From assembly GCF_005518285.1 (NCBI RefSeq), contig NZ_SJDU01000141.1, positions 1-5,677 of the forward strand: DNA of 5,677 bases, in the 5' to 3' direction. Below the pieces are notes generated by a model. The model did not search any database and was not told the DNA's origin. It saw only the letters and a program-made list of their open reading frames with translations. Source of the DNA: Brachyspira catarrhinii (GTDB lineage: Bacteria; Spirochaetota; Brachyspiria; Brachyspirales; Brachyspiraceae). Each line of letters begins with the position of its first letter. Position 1 is the stretch's first letter. Shown one piece after another: positions 1 through 5,661 of the stretch. The position numbers and the translations under genes are program-made.

Positions 1-1164
1 AAAAAAGTAATAATGAGAGTGGATTTCAATGTTCCTCTCGATAAAGAAACTAATTCAAAAATAACAGACTCTACGAGAGTAGACGCGGCAATGCCTACAA
101 TCGAATATATACTATCACAAGGAGCTTCGTTAATATTAATGAGCCATTTGGGAAGACCTAAAGGCGAGGCTAATCCTAAATATTCTCTAAAACCCGTTTA
201 CGATTATTTGAAAACTAAACTTCCGAATAATAAAGTTCTTTTTGCAAGCGACTGTATAGGAGACGAAGTGAAAAAAATCGCATCTTCTTTAAATGCGGGC
301 GATGTTCTTCTTTTGGAAAATCTTCGCTATCATGCGGAAGAAGAAAAAAATGATGCGAATTTTTCAAAACAGCTTTCGGATTTGGCGGATGTTTATGTTA
401 ATGACGCTTTCGGAACGGCTCACAGAGCGCATGCTTCCACTGTGGGAATAGTATCGGCAAAACCGAGCATGCCTGCCGTTGCGGGATTTTTAATGGAAAA
501 AGAAATTAAATATTTGGGAGACGCGGTTGCCGACCCTAAAAGACCTTTTGTAGCGATTATCGGAGGAGCGAAAGTTTCAAGCAAAATTTCCGTTCTTAAA
601 AATCTTCTTAATAAAGTGGACACATTAATCGTAGTCGGAGGTATGGCTTACACTTTCCTTAAAGCCAAAGGTTATGAAATAGGCGCTTCTTTATGCGAGG
701 ACGATTATATTCAAACGGCTAAAGAAATTATGGATAAGGCTAAAGAATTGAATAAAACTCTATATTTGCCTGTAGACAATATTATAGCCGATAAATTCGA
801 CAACGATGCAAACAGAAAAACGGTGGACTGCGATTCGATTCCAAAAGGTTGGATGGGAATGGATGTCGGAGAGAAAACTCTTAAAGAACTTGAAAATATT
901 CTTAAAGACGCAAAAACGGTAGTTTGGAACGGACCTTTGGGAGTATTTGAAATGCCAAACTTCGCAAAAGGAACTTTCGAGGTTGCAAAATTTATCGCCA
1001 ACTCTGGAGCGGTTAGCATCATAGGAGGAGGCGACAGCGTTTCGGCGGTTAATAAATCTGGAGTCGCCGACAAAATGACTCATATATCTACGGGAGGCGG
1101 CGCTTCGTTAGAGTTTTTGGAAGGAATAGAATTGCCCGGCATAAAGGTTTTGCAGGATAAATAA
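1..1164 (+). CDS. pgk: Phosphoglycerate kinase, 5'-truncated by the window edge
   Basis: Cytosolic glycolytic enzyme that interconverts 1,3-bisphosphoglycerate + ADP and 3-phosphoglycerate + ATP. The reading frame is open from base 1 (codons K-K-V-I) and the ATG at 13 is an internal Met inside the conserved N-terminal strand, so the true start lies upstream, with roughly 12-16 residues missing. Numbering from that Met: RVDFNVPL at 2-9, the substrate Arg of TRVDAAMPTI (R22), SHLGRPKG at 44-51, LENLRYHAEE at 101-110, VNDAFGTAHRAHAST at 129-143, the nucleotide-domain GGAKVSSKI at 184-192 (K187, K191), WNGPLGVFE at 305-313, GGGDSVSA at 338-345 and the C-terminal HISTGGGASLEFLEG at 357-371. Key basic residues of both substrate sites (R22, H45, R48, R105, R138) are present and no frameshift is seen, so it should be active. 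Visible length (387 codons) fits the usual ~395-residue family. It ends at TAA and is followed by its own terminator. GC is visibly higher than in the next three genes. Confidence 0.97.
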   Translation, partial: KKVIMRVDFNVPLDKETNSKITDSTRVDAAMPTIEYILSQGASLILMSHLGRPKGEANPKYSLKPVYDYLKTKLPNNKVLFASDCIGDEVKKIASSLNAGDVLLLENLRYHAEEEKNDANFSKQLSDLADVYVNDAFGTAHRAHASTVGIVSAKPSMPAVAGFLMEKEIKYLGDAVADPKRPFVAIIGGAKVSSKISVLKNLLNKVDTLIVVGGMAYTFLKAKGYEIGASLCEDDYIQTAKEIMDKAKELNKTLYLPVDNIIADKFDNDANRKTVDCDSIPKGWMGMDVGEKTLKELENILKDAKTVVWNGPLGVFEMPNFAKGTFEVAKFIANSGAVSIIGGGDSVSAVNKSGVADKMTHISTGGGASLEFLEGIELPGIKVLQDK

Positions 1165-1189
1165 TTTTTATATTTTATTTATTATAACT

Positions 1190-1209
1190 TTTATAAAAAA
1201 TTTTATAAA
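1190..1209. repeat. AT-only inverted repeat after pgk
   Basis: TTTATAAAA (1190-1198) and TTTTATAAA (1201-1209) are perfect 9-base inverted arms separated by AA. Being only A/T, the hairpin would be weak, and such repeats arise easily in this composition. It lies just before the pgk terminator and might help 3'-end stability, but nothing proves a role. Confidence 0.35.
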
Positions 1210-1216
1210 TAAATGT

Positions 1217-1249
1217 AGAGAGGCTTTTTAGTCTCTCTTTTTTATTTTT
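1217..1249 (+). terminator. Intrinsic terminator of pgk
   Basis: An 8-bp stem AGAGAGGC (1217-1224) / GTCTCTCT (1231-1238), with one G-T wobble and a 6-base loop TTTTTA, is followed directly by a T-rich run (1239-1249, one A interrupting). This is a textbook Rho-independent terminator 52 bp after the pgk stop. It should insulate the downstream R-M operon from pgk transcription. Confidence 0.9.
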
Positions 1250-1406
1250 CATAAATTTAATTATATATCAATTTGAAAATGATACAATGAATACGGGAAT
1301 TGTTTAATAACGCTATAGAAAATGTTAATGTCAATTATTATATTAAATTTACATGTATATTTTATAGCATATTATATCATTATTAATTTTTAAAAATAAA
1401 TTATAC
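1250..1406. other. AT-rich non-coding spacer
   Basis: Together with the terminator and promoter this makes a 301-bp gap between pgk and the first methyltransferase. No RNA gene or ribosome-binding site is visible. A weak second promoter is possible: TTTACA at 1348-1353, 16 bp, TATTAT at 1370-1375. GCTATA (1312-1317) is inverted at TATAGC (1363-1368), a loose match that may be chance. No controller-protein gene, which some R-M systems carry here, can be found. Confidence 0.5.
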
Positions 1407-1435
1407 TTGACATATAAATAATTGTTAATTATAAT
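1407..1435 (+). promoter_or_regulatory. Perfect-consensus sigma70 promoter of the R-M operon
   Basis: TTGACA (1407-1412) and TATAAT (1430-1435) are separated by exactly 17 bp, an exact match to the vegetative sigma70 consensus. The start of transcription should be near 1442, leaving a leader of about 24 bases before the first ATG. So strong a core implies high expression unless repressed; see the palindrome laid over the -10 box. Confidence 0.85.
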
Positions 1436-1438
1436 TAA
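1425..1438. repeat. 14-bp perfect palindrome over the -10 box
   Basis: TTAATTATAATTAA is its own reverse complement and contains the whole TATAAT hexamer. A second, 10-bp palindrome AAATTAATTT sits at 1446-1455, between the predicted transcription start and the ribosome-binding site. The placement is what an operator pair would look like, but both are A/T only and may be chance. Confidence 0.35.
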
Positions 1439-1456
1439 TGATATTAAATTAATTTT

Positions 1457-1459
1457 AGG
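1457..1459 (+). promoter_or_regulatory. Weak ribosome-binding site of first methyltransferase
   Basis: Only AGG, six bases before the ATG at 1466, is available as Shine-Dalgarno sequence. This is noticeably weaker than the sites of the next two genes (AGAGGA and AAGGAG). Confidence 0.55.
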
Positions 1460-1465
1460 TAAAAA

Positions 1466-2404
1466 ATGACTTTTGAAAGTAAAGAATCCGACAGTGATAT
1501 TATCAATATATGCGTTCATGAAGAATTAGATACAGTAAATATATCTAATAAAAAACAATTAAATCCAATAAATAAAATATTTTATAAATCAAGTATAAAA
1601 ATGAACGAGATAATTGATAATAGCGTGGACTTAATTATTACTTCCCCACCTTACTTTAATATAAAAGATTATTCAAAAAACGGTTATCAAAATATATCTC
1701 ATTCCAAATTAAAATCACAAGATTTAGGCTCTTTAAATAATTATAGTGAATATATAGAAGGTTTATTGAAAGTGTGGAAAGAATGCTATAGAGTATTAAA
1801 ACCCAATGGTAAACTTTGTATAAATGTTCCACTTATGCCAATTCTTAAAAAAAATTTAAATACTCATTATAATAGACATATTTTTGATTTGCAGAGCGAC
1901 ATACAATATAGTATTTTAAATAATACAAATTTATTTTTACTTGATATATATATTTGGAATCGCACAAATTCGACTAAAAAATTAATGTTCGGTAGTTATC
2001 CATATCCAAGAAATTTTTACGCTCAAAATACTACAGAATTTATTAGCATTTTTGTAAAAGACGGTAAACCGATTAATAATATACCAGAAGAGATAAAAGA
2101 ACAAAGCAAACTCACCCAAGAAGAATGGATAAATTTTACAAAGCAAATTTGGAATATTCCAATACCAAATAAAGGAGACTCCGCTTTTGGTAAACATTCC
2201 GCAATTATGCCCGAACAAATTCCTTATCGACTTATTAAACTTTTTTCATTTGTAGGAGATATTGTTTTAGACCCTTTTAGCGGAAGCGGAACTACATTAA
2301 AAGTAGCAAGAGATTTGAAAAGAAATTATATAGGATATGAATTGTATGAACATTATAAAGATATAATAGAGGAAAAGCTGCTATGTCAAACTCTATCCAT
2401 TTAA
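1466..2404 (+). CDS. Beta-class DNA methyltransferase, probably N4-cytosine (M2.MboII-like)
   Basis: Transfers a methyl group from S-adenosylmethionine to a DNA base. Catalytic motif IV, TSPPY (residues 59-63), comes before the SAM-binding motif I DPFSGSGTT (269-277), which defines the beta class. The S-P-P-Y form is typical of m4C enzymes, whereas D-P-P-Y is typical of m6A. IGYELYEHY (289-297, acidic E292) continues the SAM pocket and HSAIMPEQIPYRLIKLFS (244-261) is the motif X region. The middle (about 75-240) should hold the target-recognition part. The first ~35 residues are acidic and Ser/Asn-rich and not part of the recognised fold. I keep the ATG at 1466 because conserved sequence (NKIFYKSSIKMNEI, 36-49) begins before the next Met (46) and a promoter and AGG lie just upstream. 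Its 3' end overlaps the next gene by 22 bp. In an MboII-like system it would protect the TCTTC strand. An m6A activity cannot be excluded from motifs alone. Confidence 0.88.
   Translation: MTFESKESDSDIINICVHEELDTVNISNKKQLNPINKIFYKSSIKMNEIIDNSVDLIITSPPYFNIKDYSKNGYQNISHSKLKSQDLGSLNNYSEYIEGLLKVWKECYRVLKPNGKLCINVPLMPILKKNLNTHYNRHIFDLQSDIQYSILNNTNLFLLDIYIWNRTNSTKKLMFGSYPYPRNFYAQNTTEFISIFVKDGKPINNIPEEIKEQSKLTQEEWINFTKQIWNIPIPNKGDSAFGKHSAIMPEQIPYRLIKLFSFVGDIVLDPFSGSGTTLKVARDLKRNYIGYELYEHYKDIIEEKLLCQTLSI
2368..2373 (+). promoter_or_regulatory. Ribosome-binding site of second methyltransferase
   Basis: AGAGGA lies nine bases before the ATG at 2383, inside the end of the first methyltransferase gene. 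It fixes this start and fits coupled translation across the 22-bp overlap. Confidence 0.7.
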
Positions 2405-3189
2405 ATAAAATTCATATTCAAGATGTATTTACCTTTTTAGAATCTTTACCTAATGATTATATAGATTTAGCTATTGTAGACCCGCCTTATAATTTAAAAA
2501 TAGCCGATTGGGATAATTTTAAAAGTAAAAAAGAATTTTTAGATTTTAGTTTTGAATGGATAGATTTAATGCTACCAAAATTAAAAAATAGCGGTAGTTT
2601 TTATATATTCAATACTCCTTATAATTGTGCTTTATTTTTAAATCATTTAAAAAATAAAAAAGTATATTTTCAAAATTTTATTACTTGGTATAAAAAAGAC
2701 GGTTTGAGCTATTGTAAAAGACGATATAATAATAATCAAGAATCTATTTTATTTTATACAATGGACGCTAAAAAATATTATTTCGATTATGAAAGTATTA
2801 GAATACCTTATAATTCCGTAGAGCGTATAGCTCATGCCAGCAAAAAAGGAATATTAAAAAATGGTAAAAGATGGTATCCAAATCAAAACGGTAAACTTTG
2901 TCCAGATGTTTGGGAAATTACGAGCGAAAGGCATAAAAATAAAATTAATGGTAAAGTTATAAAACAAAATCATCCAACGCCAAAACCTAAAGAAATGATA
3001 GAACGGATGATAAAAGCCTCAAGTAAAAGTGGCGATTTAGTGCTTGATTTATTTAGCGGAACAGGAACTACAAGCATTATTGCCAATCAATTAGGAAGAA
3101 AATATATAGGTTGCGAAATTAATAAAAACTATATAGATTCTTCTTTAAGCATTTTAGATATTAAAACAAAAAGGAGCAAAAATGAATAA
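2383..3189 (+). CDS. Beta-class N6-adenine DNA methyltransferase, M.MboII family
   Basis: SAM-dependent adenine methylase that protects host DNA from the partner nuclease. Motif IV DPPY at 33-36 precedes motif I DLFSGTGTT at 222-230 (beta-class order); GCEIN at 243-247 supplies the acidic residue contacting SAM ribose, and HPTPKP at 197-202 is motif X. The 268-residue length matches M.MboII (260 in the literature). From memory, several stretches closely resemble it: PPYNL followed by ADWD (34-44), YIFNTP plus NCA (74-83), HASKKGILKNGKRW (151-164) and the RHK..NGK region (183-191). M.MboII methylates the last A of GAAGA, so this is the best guess for specificity. The start is set by AGAGGA and by the N-terminus (NKIH at 8-11) lining up with the family. 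It overlaps the first methyltransferase by 22 bp and the nuclease by 8 bp. The gene is intact and very AT-rich. Confidence 0.93.
   Translation: MSNSIHLNKIHIQDVFTFLESLPNDYIDLAIVDPPYNLKIADWDNFKSKKEFLDFSFEWIDLMLPKLKNSGSFYIFNTPYNCALFLNHLKNKKVYFQNFITWYKKDGLSYCKRRYNNNQESILFYTMDAKKYYFDYESIRIPYNSVERIAHASKKGILKNGKRWYPNQNGKLCPDVWEITSERHKNKINGKVIKQNHPTPKPKEMIERMIKASSKSGDLVLDLFSGTGTTSIIANQLGRKYIGCEINKNYIDSSLSILDIKTKRSKNE
3171..3176 (+). promoter_or_regulatory. Strong ribosome-binding site of the nuclease gene
   Basis: AAGGAG, five bases before the ATG at 3182, is the best Shine-Dalgarno match in the operon. It sits within the last codons of the adenine methyltransferase gene, so nuclease synthesis is probably coupled to passage of ribosomes through that gene. 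Confidence 0.8.
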
Positions 3190-4441
3190 GATTTTACAGG
3201 AAATAATAAAAATAGATACAAGTAAAGATTGTCTTAATTTTATAGTTGAAAGGATAAAATCAAATAATTATCGTGGAATTCAAATATCGCAACATAATCG
3301 TTATACTAAAAAAGAAATACTAACCATTTTAGATGAAATTTATAAACTTGTGGGAGAAAACTTAATGCAAATTAGAACAACAGATTTAAGCAAAAGACCC
3401 CAAAATGTAGATGGAGAAGAAAAATATGCGGAGCTTACAAATAATATTTCAATAAAACTATCTCGCTGCACTCAAGATTCTTTACGAAAAAATATTTTTG
3501 TAGATATGCATAGAATGGGATTAATAAATAGGTATAATGACAAAAATAAAACTTTAAGTCCGTCTGAAAGAGGAATAAAAAAATATATTTCTATTAGCAA
3601 ACTTGGAATATCGCTATTAAAAGAAAAAAATATTTTTAGTCAAAATCTACTTTTTACAAGAGCTTTAGAAAATCTATTAAAAGGTTTTGGAGAAGAAATT
3701 TTAAATATTGCTTTAGAATTAGGTTCAAAAATGCCATACATAAGTAAGGATGAAGTGCTTTTATTTGCAAGTTTTTTAAATCAAAAATTGAATGATAAAA
3801 CCTATTCAAGAAGTTTGATTGTTGATTTTATAAAAGAATATAGGAGATTAAGTAAATATCAAAAAAATAGTTTAATACATAAACTTCAAACTTATTGTAA
3901 TCCTGATAATTTTTTAGGCAATAAAACTCAAAAAAGAGATTTTCATAATTGGTTAAATGAAACGCAACAAATAATAACTCTTTTATCTCAAATGAGTTAT
4001 TTTGAATATGATGAAAAAAGAGGCAGACTTTTTATAAAAATAGGTAAAAATGGTATTTATAAAGATAACGCTAAATTAAAACGCTCAATTATAGAAAAAA
4101 GAAAATATTTTAAAGAGCATGGAGTTGTAAAATTAGACGGATTTGAACTCCATCATGTTGTTCCTTTATGCTGGGCTAAAAGTATAATAGAATTTCATAT
4201 ACTTGATAATTGGAAAAATTTAGTTTATATAAATGCATACTCGCATGCTCAAATTACGCATAATAACAATGCAAATGTAAAACTTAAGTTTACAGATGAT
4301 TATGTAATTTTTATTGATTTTGAAAATAAAGAAGTTAAGTGTAAAAAATACATTGATATATCGTATGACGATTCAAAACAAAATATAATGCTTGAATATA
4401 ATAATAGATTGCTTGAAGCAAAAGAGAATATTATTATATAA
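3182..4441 (+). CDS. HNH-family type IIS restriction endonuclease (R.MboII-like)
   Basis: Predicted nuclease of the R-M system. The C-terminal third carries a beta-beta-alpha-metal (HNH) active site: FELHHVVPL at 321-329 (H324/H325), DNWKNLVYI at 342-350 (N346) and the final His in AYSHAQITH (H355, with H360 close by). Upstream, residues about 98-148 (LRKNIFVDMHRMGLI, then ERG and SKLGISLL) read like a winged-helix DNA-binding fold, a plausible recognition domain; a basic, polar N-terminus (33-85, with RGIQISQHNRYTKKEI at 31-46 and RTTDLSKRPQNVDG at 65-78) precedes it. The 419 residues match R.MboII (about 416). Placed directly behind two methyltransferases with an 8-bp overlap, it is the natural partner of both. 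Cutting outside an asymmetric site is inferred from the family. No frameshift or missing catalytic residue is seen, so the nuclease should be active, which requires both methylases to work. The wing-helix call is by eye. Confidence 0.88.
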   Translation: MNKILQEIIKIDTSKDCLNFIVERIKSNNYRGIQISQHNRYTKKEILTILDEIYKLVGENLMQIRTTDLSKRPQNVDGEEKYAELTNNISIKLSRCTQDSLRKNIFVDMHRMGLINRYNDKNKTLSPSERGIKKYISISKLGISLLKEKNIFSQNLLFTRALENLLKGFGEEILNIALELGSKMPYISKDEVLLFASFLNQKLNDKTYSRSLIVDFIKEYRRLSKYQKNSLIHKLQTYCNPDNFLGNKTQKRDFHNWLNETQQIITLLSQMSYFEYDEKRGRLFIKIGKNGIYKDNAKLKRSIIEKRKYFKEHGVVKLDGFELHHVVPLCWAKSIIEFHILDNWKNLVYINAYSHAQITHNNNANVKLKFTDDYVIFIDFENKEVKCKKYIDISYDDSKQNIMLEYNNRLLEAKENIII

Positions 4442-4474
4442 AATTTAAAGTCAATAATTTATCTATCTCTTGTT

Positions 4475-4492
4475 TTTGAAACCACATTCAAA
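4475..4492 (+). terminator. Weak hairpin after the nuclease gene, doubtful terminator
   Basis: TTTGAA (4475-4480) pairs with TTCAAA (4487-4492) around the loop ACCACA. The stem has only one G-C pair and is not followed by a proper T run, so termination would be poor. Identical 9-mers AAATTTAAA occur at 4441-4449 and 4490-4498 near it. Readthrough of the R-M operon towards galE is possible. Confidence 0.25.
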
Positions 4493-4510
4493 TTTAAATA
4501 TAAAATAATT

Positions 4511-4538
4511 TTGACATTTTTTATAATTTATTTATAAT
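4511..4538 (+). promoter_or_regulatory. Near-consensus sigma70 promoter of galE
   Basis: TTGACA (4511-4516) and TATAAT (4533-4538) are both exact, separated by 16 bp (one short of optimal). Predicted start near 4545, giving a leader of about 34 bases. galE therefore does not depend on transcription from the R-M operon. Confidence 0.8.
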
Positions 4539-4567
4539 TTGCTTTGTATTATTAAAATTATTAATTT

Positions 4568-4572
4568 GGAGA
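4568..4572 (+). promoter_or_regulatory. Ribosome-binding site of galE
   Basis: GGAGA six bases before the ATG at 4579 supports that start, which also begins the dinucleotide-binding strand (MAVLICGGAG) as expected for the family. Confidence 0.75.
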
Positions 4573-4578
4573 CTAATT

Positions 4579-5571
4579 ATGGCGGTTTTAATTTGCGGAG
4601 GAGCGGGTTATATCGGCTCGCATGTTTTCAGCGAACTTTCAAAACAAAATATAGAAACGGTTATAATCGATTCGCTCGAATACGGACATAAAGAAGCGAT
4701 AAAAGAATGCAAGAATTTTTATCAAGGAAGCATTGGAGACGCCGATTTGCTTCAAAATATTTTCAAAAAGCATGATATAGATTCCGTTATGCATCTATGC
4801 GCGTATATCGAGGTTGGAGAGAGCGTTCAAAATCCCGCCAAATATTATTCGAACAACCTTGTCAATTCGATTAATTTATTAAATTGTATGATTAAGGCAA
4901 ATATTAAAAATTTTATTTTTTCTTCTACTGCCGCGGTTTACGGAGAGCCAGAAAAAATTCCTTTGAAAGAAGAATATAGAAAAGAGCCTACAAATCCTTA
5001 CGGAGACAGCAAACTCGCTTTGGAAAAAATATTAAATTGGTATGGTAAAGCTTACGATTTTAATTATGTAGCTTTGAGATATTTTAACGCTTCGGGCGCT
5101 CATCCAGACGGACATATAGGCGAAGACCATAATCCAGAATCTCATTTGATACCTTTGATACTTCAAGTGCCTTTGGGAAAACGAGATACGATAAAAATAT
5201 TCGGAGACGATTATCCTACACCAGACGGGACTTGTTTGAGAGATTATATTCATGTATGCGATTTAGCTTCGGCTCATATAGACGCTATGAATTATCTCAA
5301 AAATGGAGGAAAAAGCGTATCCTGTAATTTGGGAAACGGAAACGGATTCAGCGTAAAAGAAGTTATAGATGTCGCAAGAAAAGTGACGGGACATCCTATA
5401 CCTACGGAAATTTGTCCAAGAAGAGCGGGCGATTCTTCCGAGCTTATAGCGAGCAGCGATTTAGCCAAAAAACTTTTAGGATGGACTCCAAAAATAACTT
5501 CTTTGGAAACTATAATCGAAACCGCTTGGAATTGGCATAAAAATCATCCAAACGGTTATAACGATAAATAG
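4579..5571 (+). CDS. galE: UDP-glucose 4-epimerase
   Basis: NAD-dependent cytosolic enzyme of the extended short-chain dehydrogenase family that interconverts UDP-glucose and UDP-galactose, serving galactose use and supply of UDP-sugars for surface glycans. The Rossmann NAD motif GGAGYIGSH is at 7-15, IEVGESVQNP at 77-86, the catalytic Ser/Thr in SSTAAVYG at 115-122, and Tyr141-x3-Lys145 in NPYGDSKLALEK. RYFNASGAHPDG (167-178), RDYIHV (221-226) and RRAGD (281-285) are further GalE signatures. Length 330 is normal (about 330-340). The residue four after the Asp of RRAGD is Leu289, where E. coli has Tyr299 and human has Cys307; from memory Bacillus subtilis GalE also has Leu and accepts UDP-GlcNAc, so dual activity is possible. 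It has its own promoter and ribosome-binding site; composition resembles pgk, not the R-M genes. Closely related 4-epimerases for other UDP-sugars cannot be fully excluded. Confidence 0.95.
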   Translation: MAVLICGGAGYIGSHVFSELSKQNIETVIIDSLEYGHKEAIKECKNFYQGSIGDADLLQNIFKKHDIDSVMHLCAYIEVGESVQNPAKYYSNNLVNSINLLNCMIKANIKNFIFSSTAAVYGEPEKIPLKEEYRKEPTNPYGDSKLALEKILNWYGKAYDFNYVALRYFNASGAHPDGHIGEDHNPESHLIPLILQVPLGKRDTIKIFGDDYPTPDGTCLRDYIHVCDLASAHIDAMNYLKNGGKSVSCNLGNGNGFSVKEVIDVARKVTGHPIPTEICPRRAGDSSELIASSDLAKKLLGWTPKITSLETIIETAWNWHKNHPNGYNDK

Positions 5572-5628
5572 ATTTTATTTTTTATCTTAAAAATACTATT
5601 TTTCGTTTACACAAACCGCTTTTAAAAC

Positions 5629-5657
5629 TTTACAAAAACTCATAATTGATTTATAAT
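5629..5657 (+). promoter_or_regulatory. Probable promoter for a gene beyond the right edge
   Basis: TTTACA (5629-5634, one mismatch to TTGACA) and an exact TATAAT (5652-5657) are separated by 17 bp. No start codon with an open frame follows inside the window, so the gene it serves would begin further right on the + strand. Confidence 0.6.
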
Positions 5658-5661
5658 TATG
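5641..5661. repeat. Inverted repeat overlapping the right-edge promoter
   Basis: CATAATT (5641-5647) and AATTATG (5655-5661) are perfect 7-base inverted arms around GATTTAT, spanning the -10 box. It could be an operator or chance in AT-rich DNA. It is not followed by a clean T run, so it is not a + strand terminator. Confidence 0.3.

Larger units (their letters stand above)
1407..4441 (+). other. MboII-type restriction-modification operon
   Basis: One promoter, three co-oriented genes overlapping by 22 and 8 bp: SPPY-type methyltransferase, DPPY-type methyltransferase, HNH nuclease. From memory of the family, MboII of Moraxella bovis and HpyAII of Helicobacter pylori have the same three components and act on the asymmetric site GAAGA (nuclease cutting 8/7 bases away), with m6A on one strand and m4C on the other. 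Type IIS assignment and component roles are well supported; the exact site is inferred from family resemblance. No mobility gene is attached. Confidence 0.85.

Noticed and set aside
420..1083. Several long minus-strand ORFs opposite pgk.
   Set aside because: They are antisense to a clearly conserved gene, resemble no family and lack their own signals.
1273..1288. TTGAAA and TACAAT boxes resembling a promoter.
   Set aside because: The boxes are only 4 bp apart, far too close for sigma70.
1322..1393. A 23-residue hydrophobic + strand ORF upstream of the R-M promoter, resembling a small membrane or toxin peptide.
   Set aside because: No ribosome-binding site precedes it, and Ile/Leu/Tyr/Phe-rich short ORFs arise by chance in such AT-rich DNA.
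1438..1452. A four-codon upstream ORF (ATG to TAA) before the first methyltransferase.
   Set aside because: Its ATG lies before the predicted transcription start (about 1442), so it would not be on the mRNA.
1847..1854. A run of eight A bases inside the first methyltransferase gene, a possible phase-variation tract.
   Set aside because: The frame is intact and A runs of 6-8 are common throughout these AT-rich genes; nothing singles this one out.
1982..2218. Minus-strand ORF opposite the first methyltransferase.
   Set aside because: Cys/Phe/Trp/Ile-rich translation typical of antisense of an AT-rich gene; no ribosome-binding site or recognisable motif.
5032..5253. Minus-strand ORF opposite galE.
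   Set aside because: Shadow of conserved galE coding sequence with no motif of its own.
5589..5603. AAAAATA / TATTTTT inverted repeat after galE as a terminator.
   Set aside because: After allowing for a loop only five A-T pairs remain, too weak to claim; galE's terminator stays unidentified.
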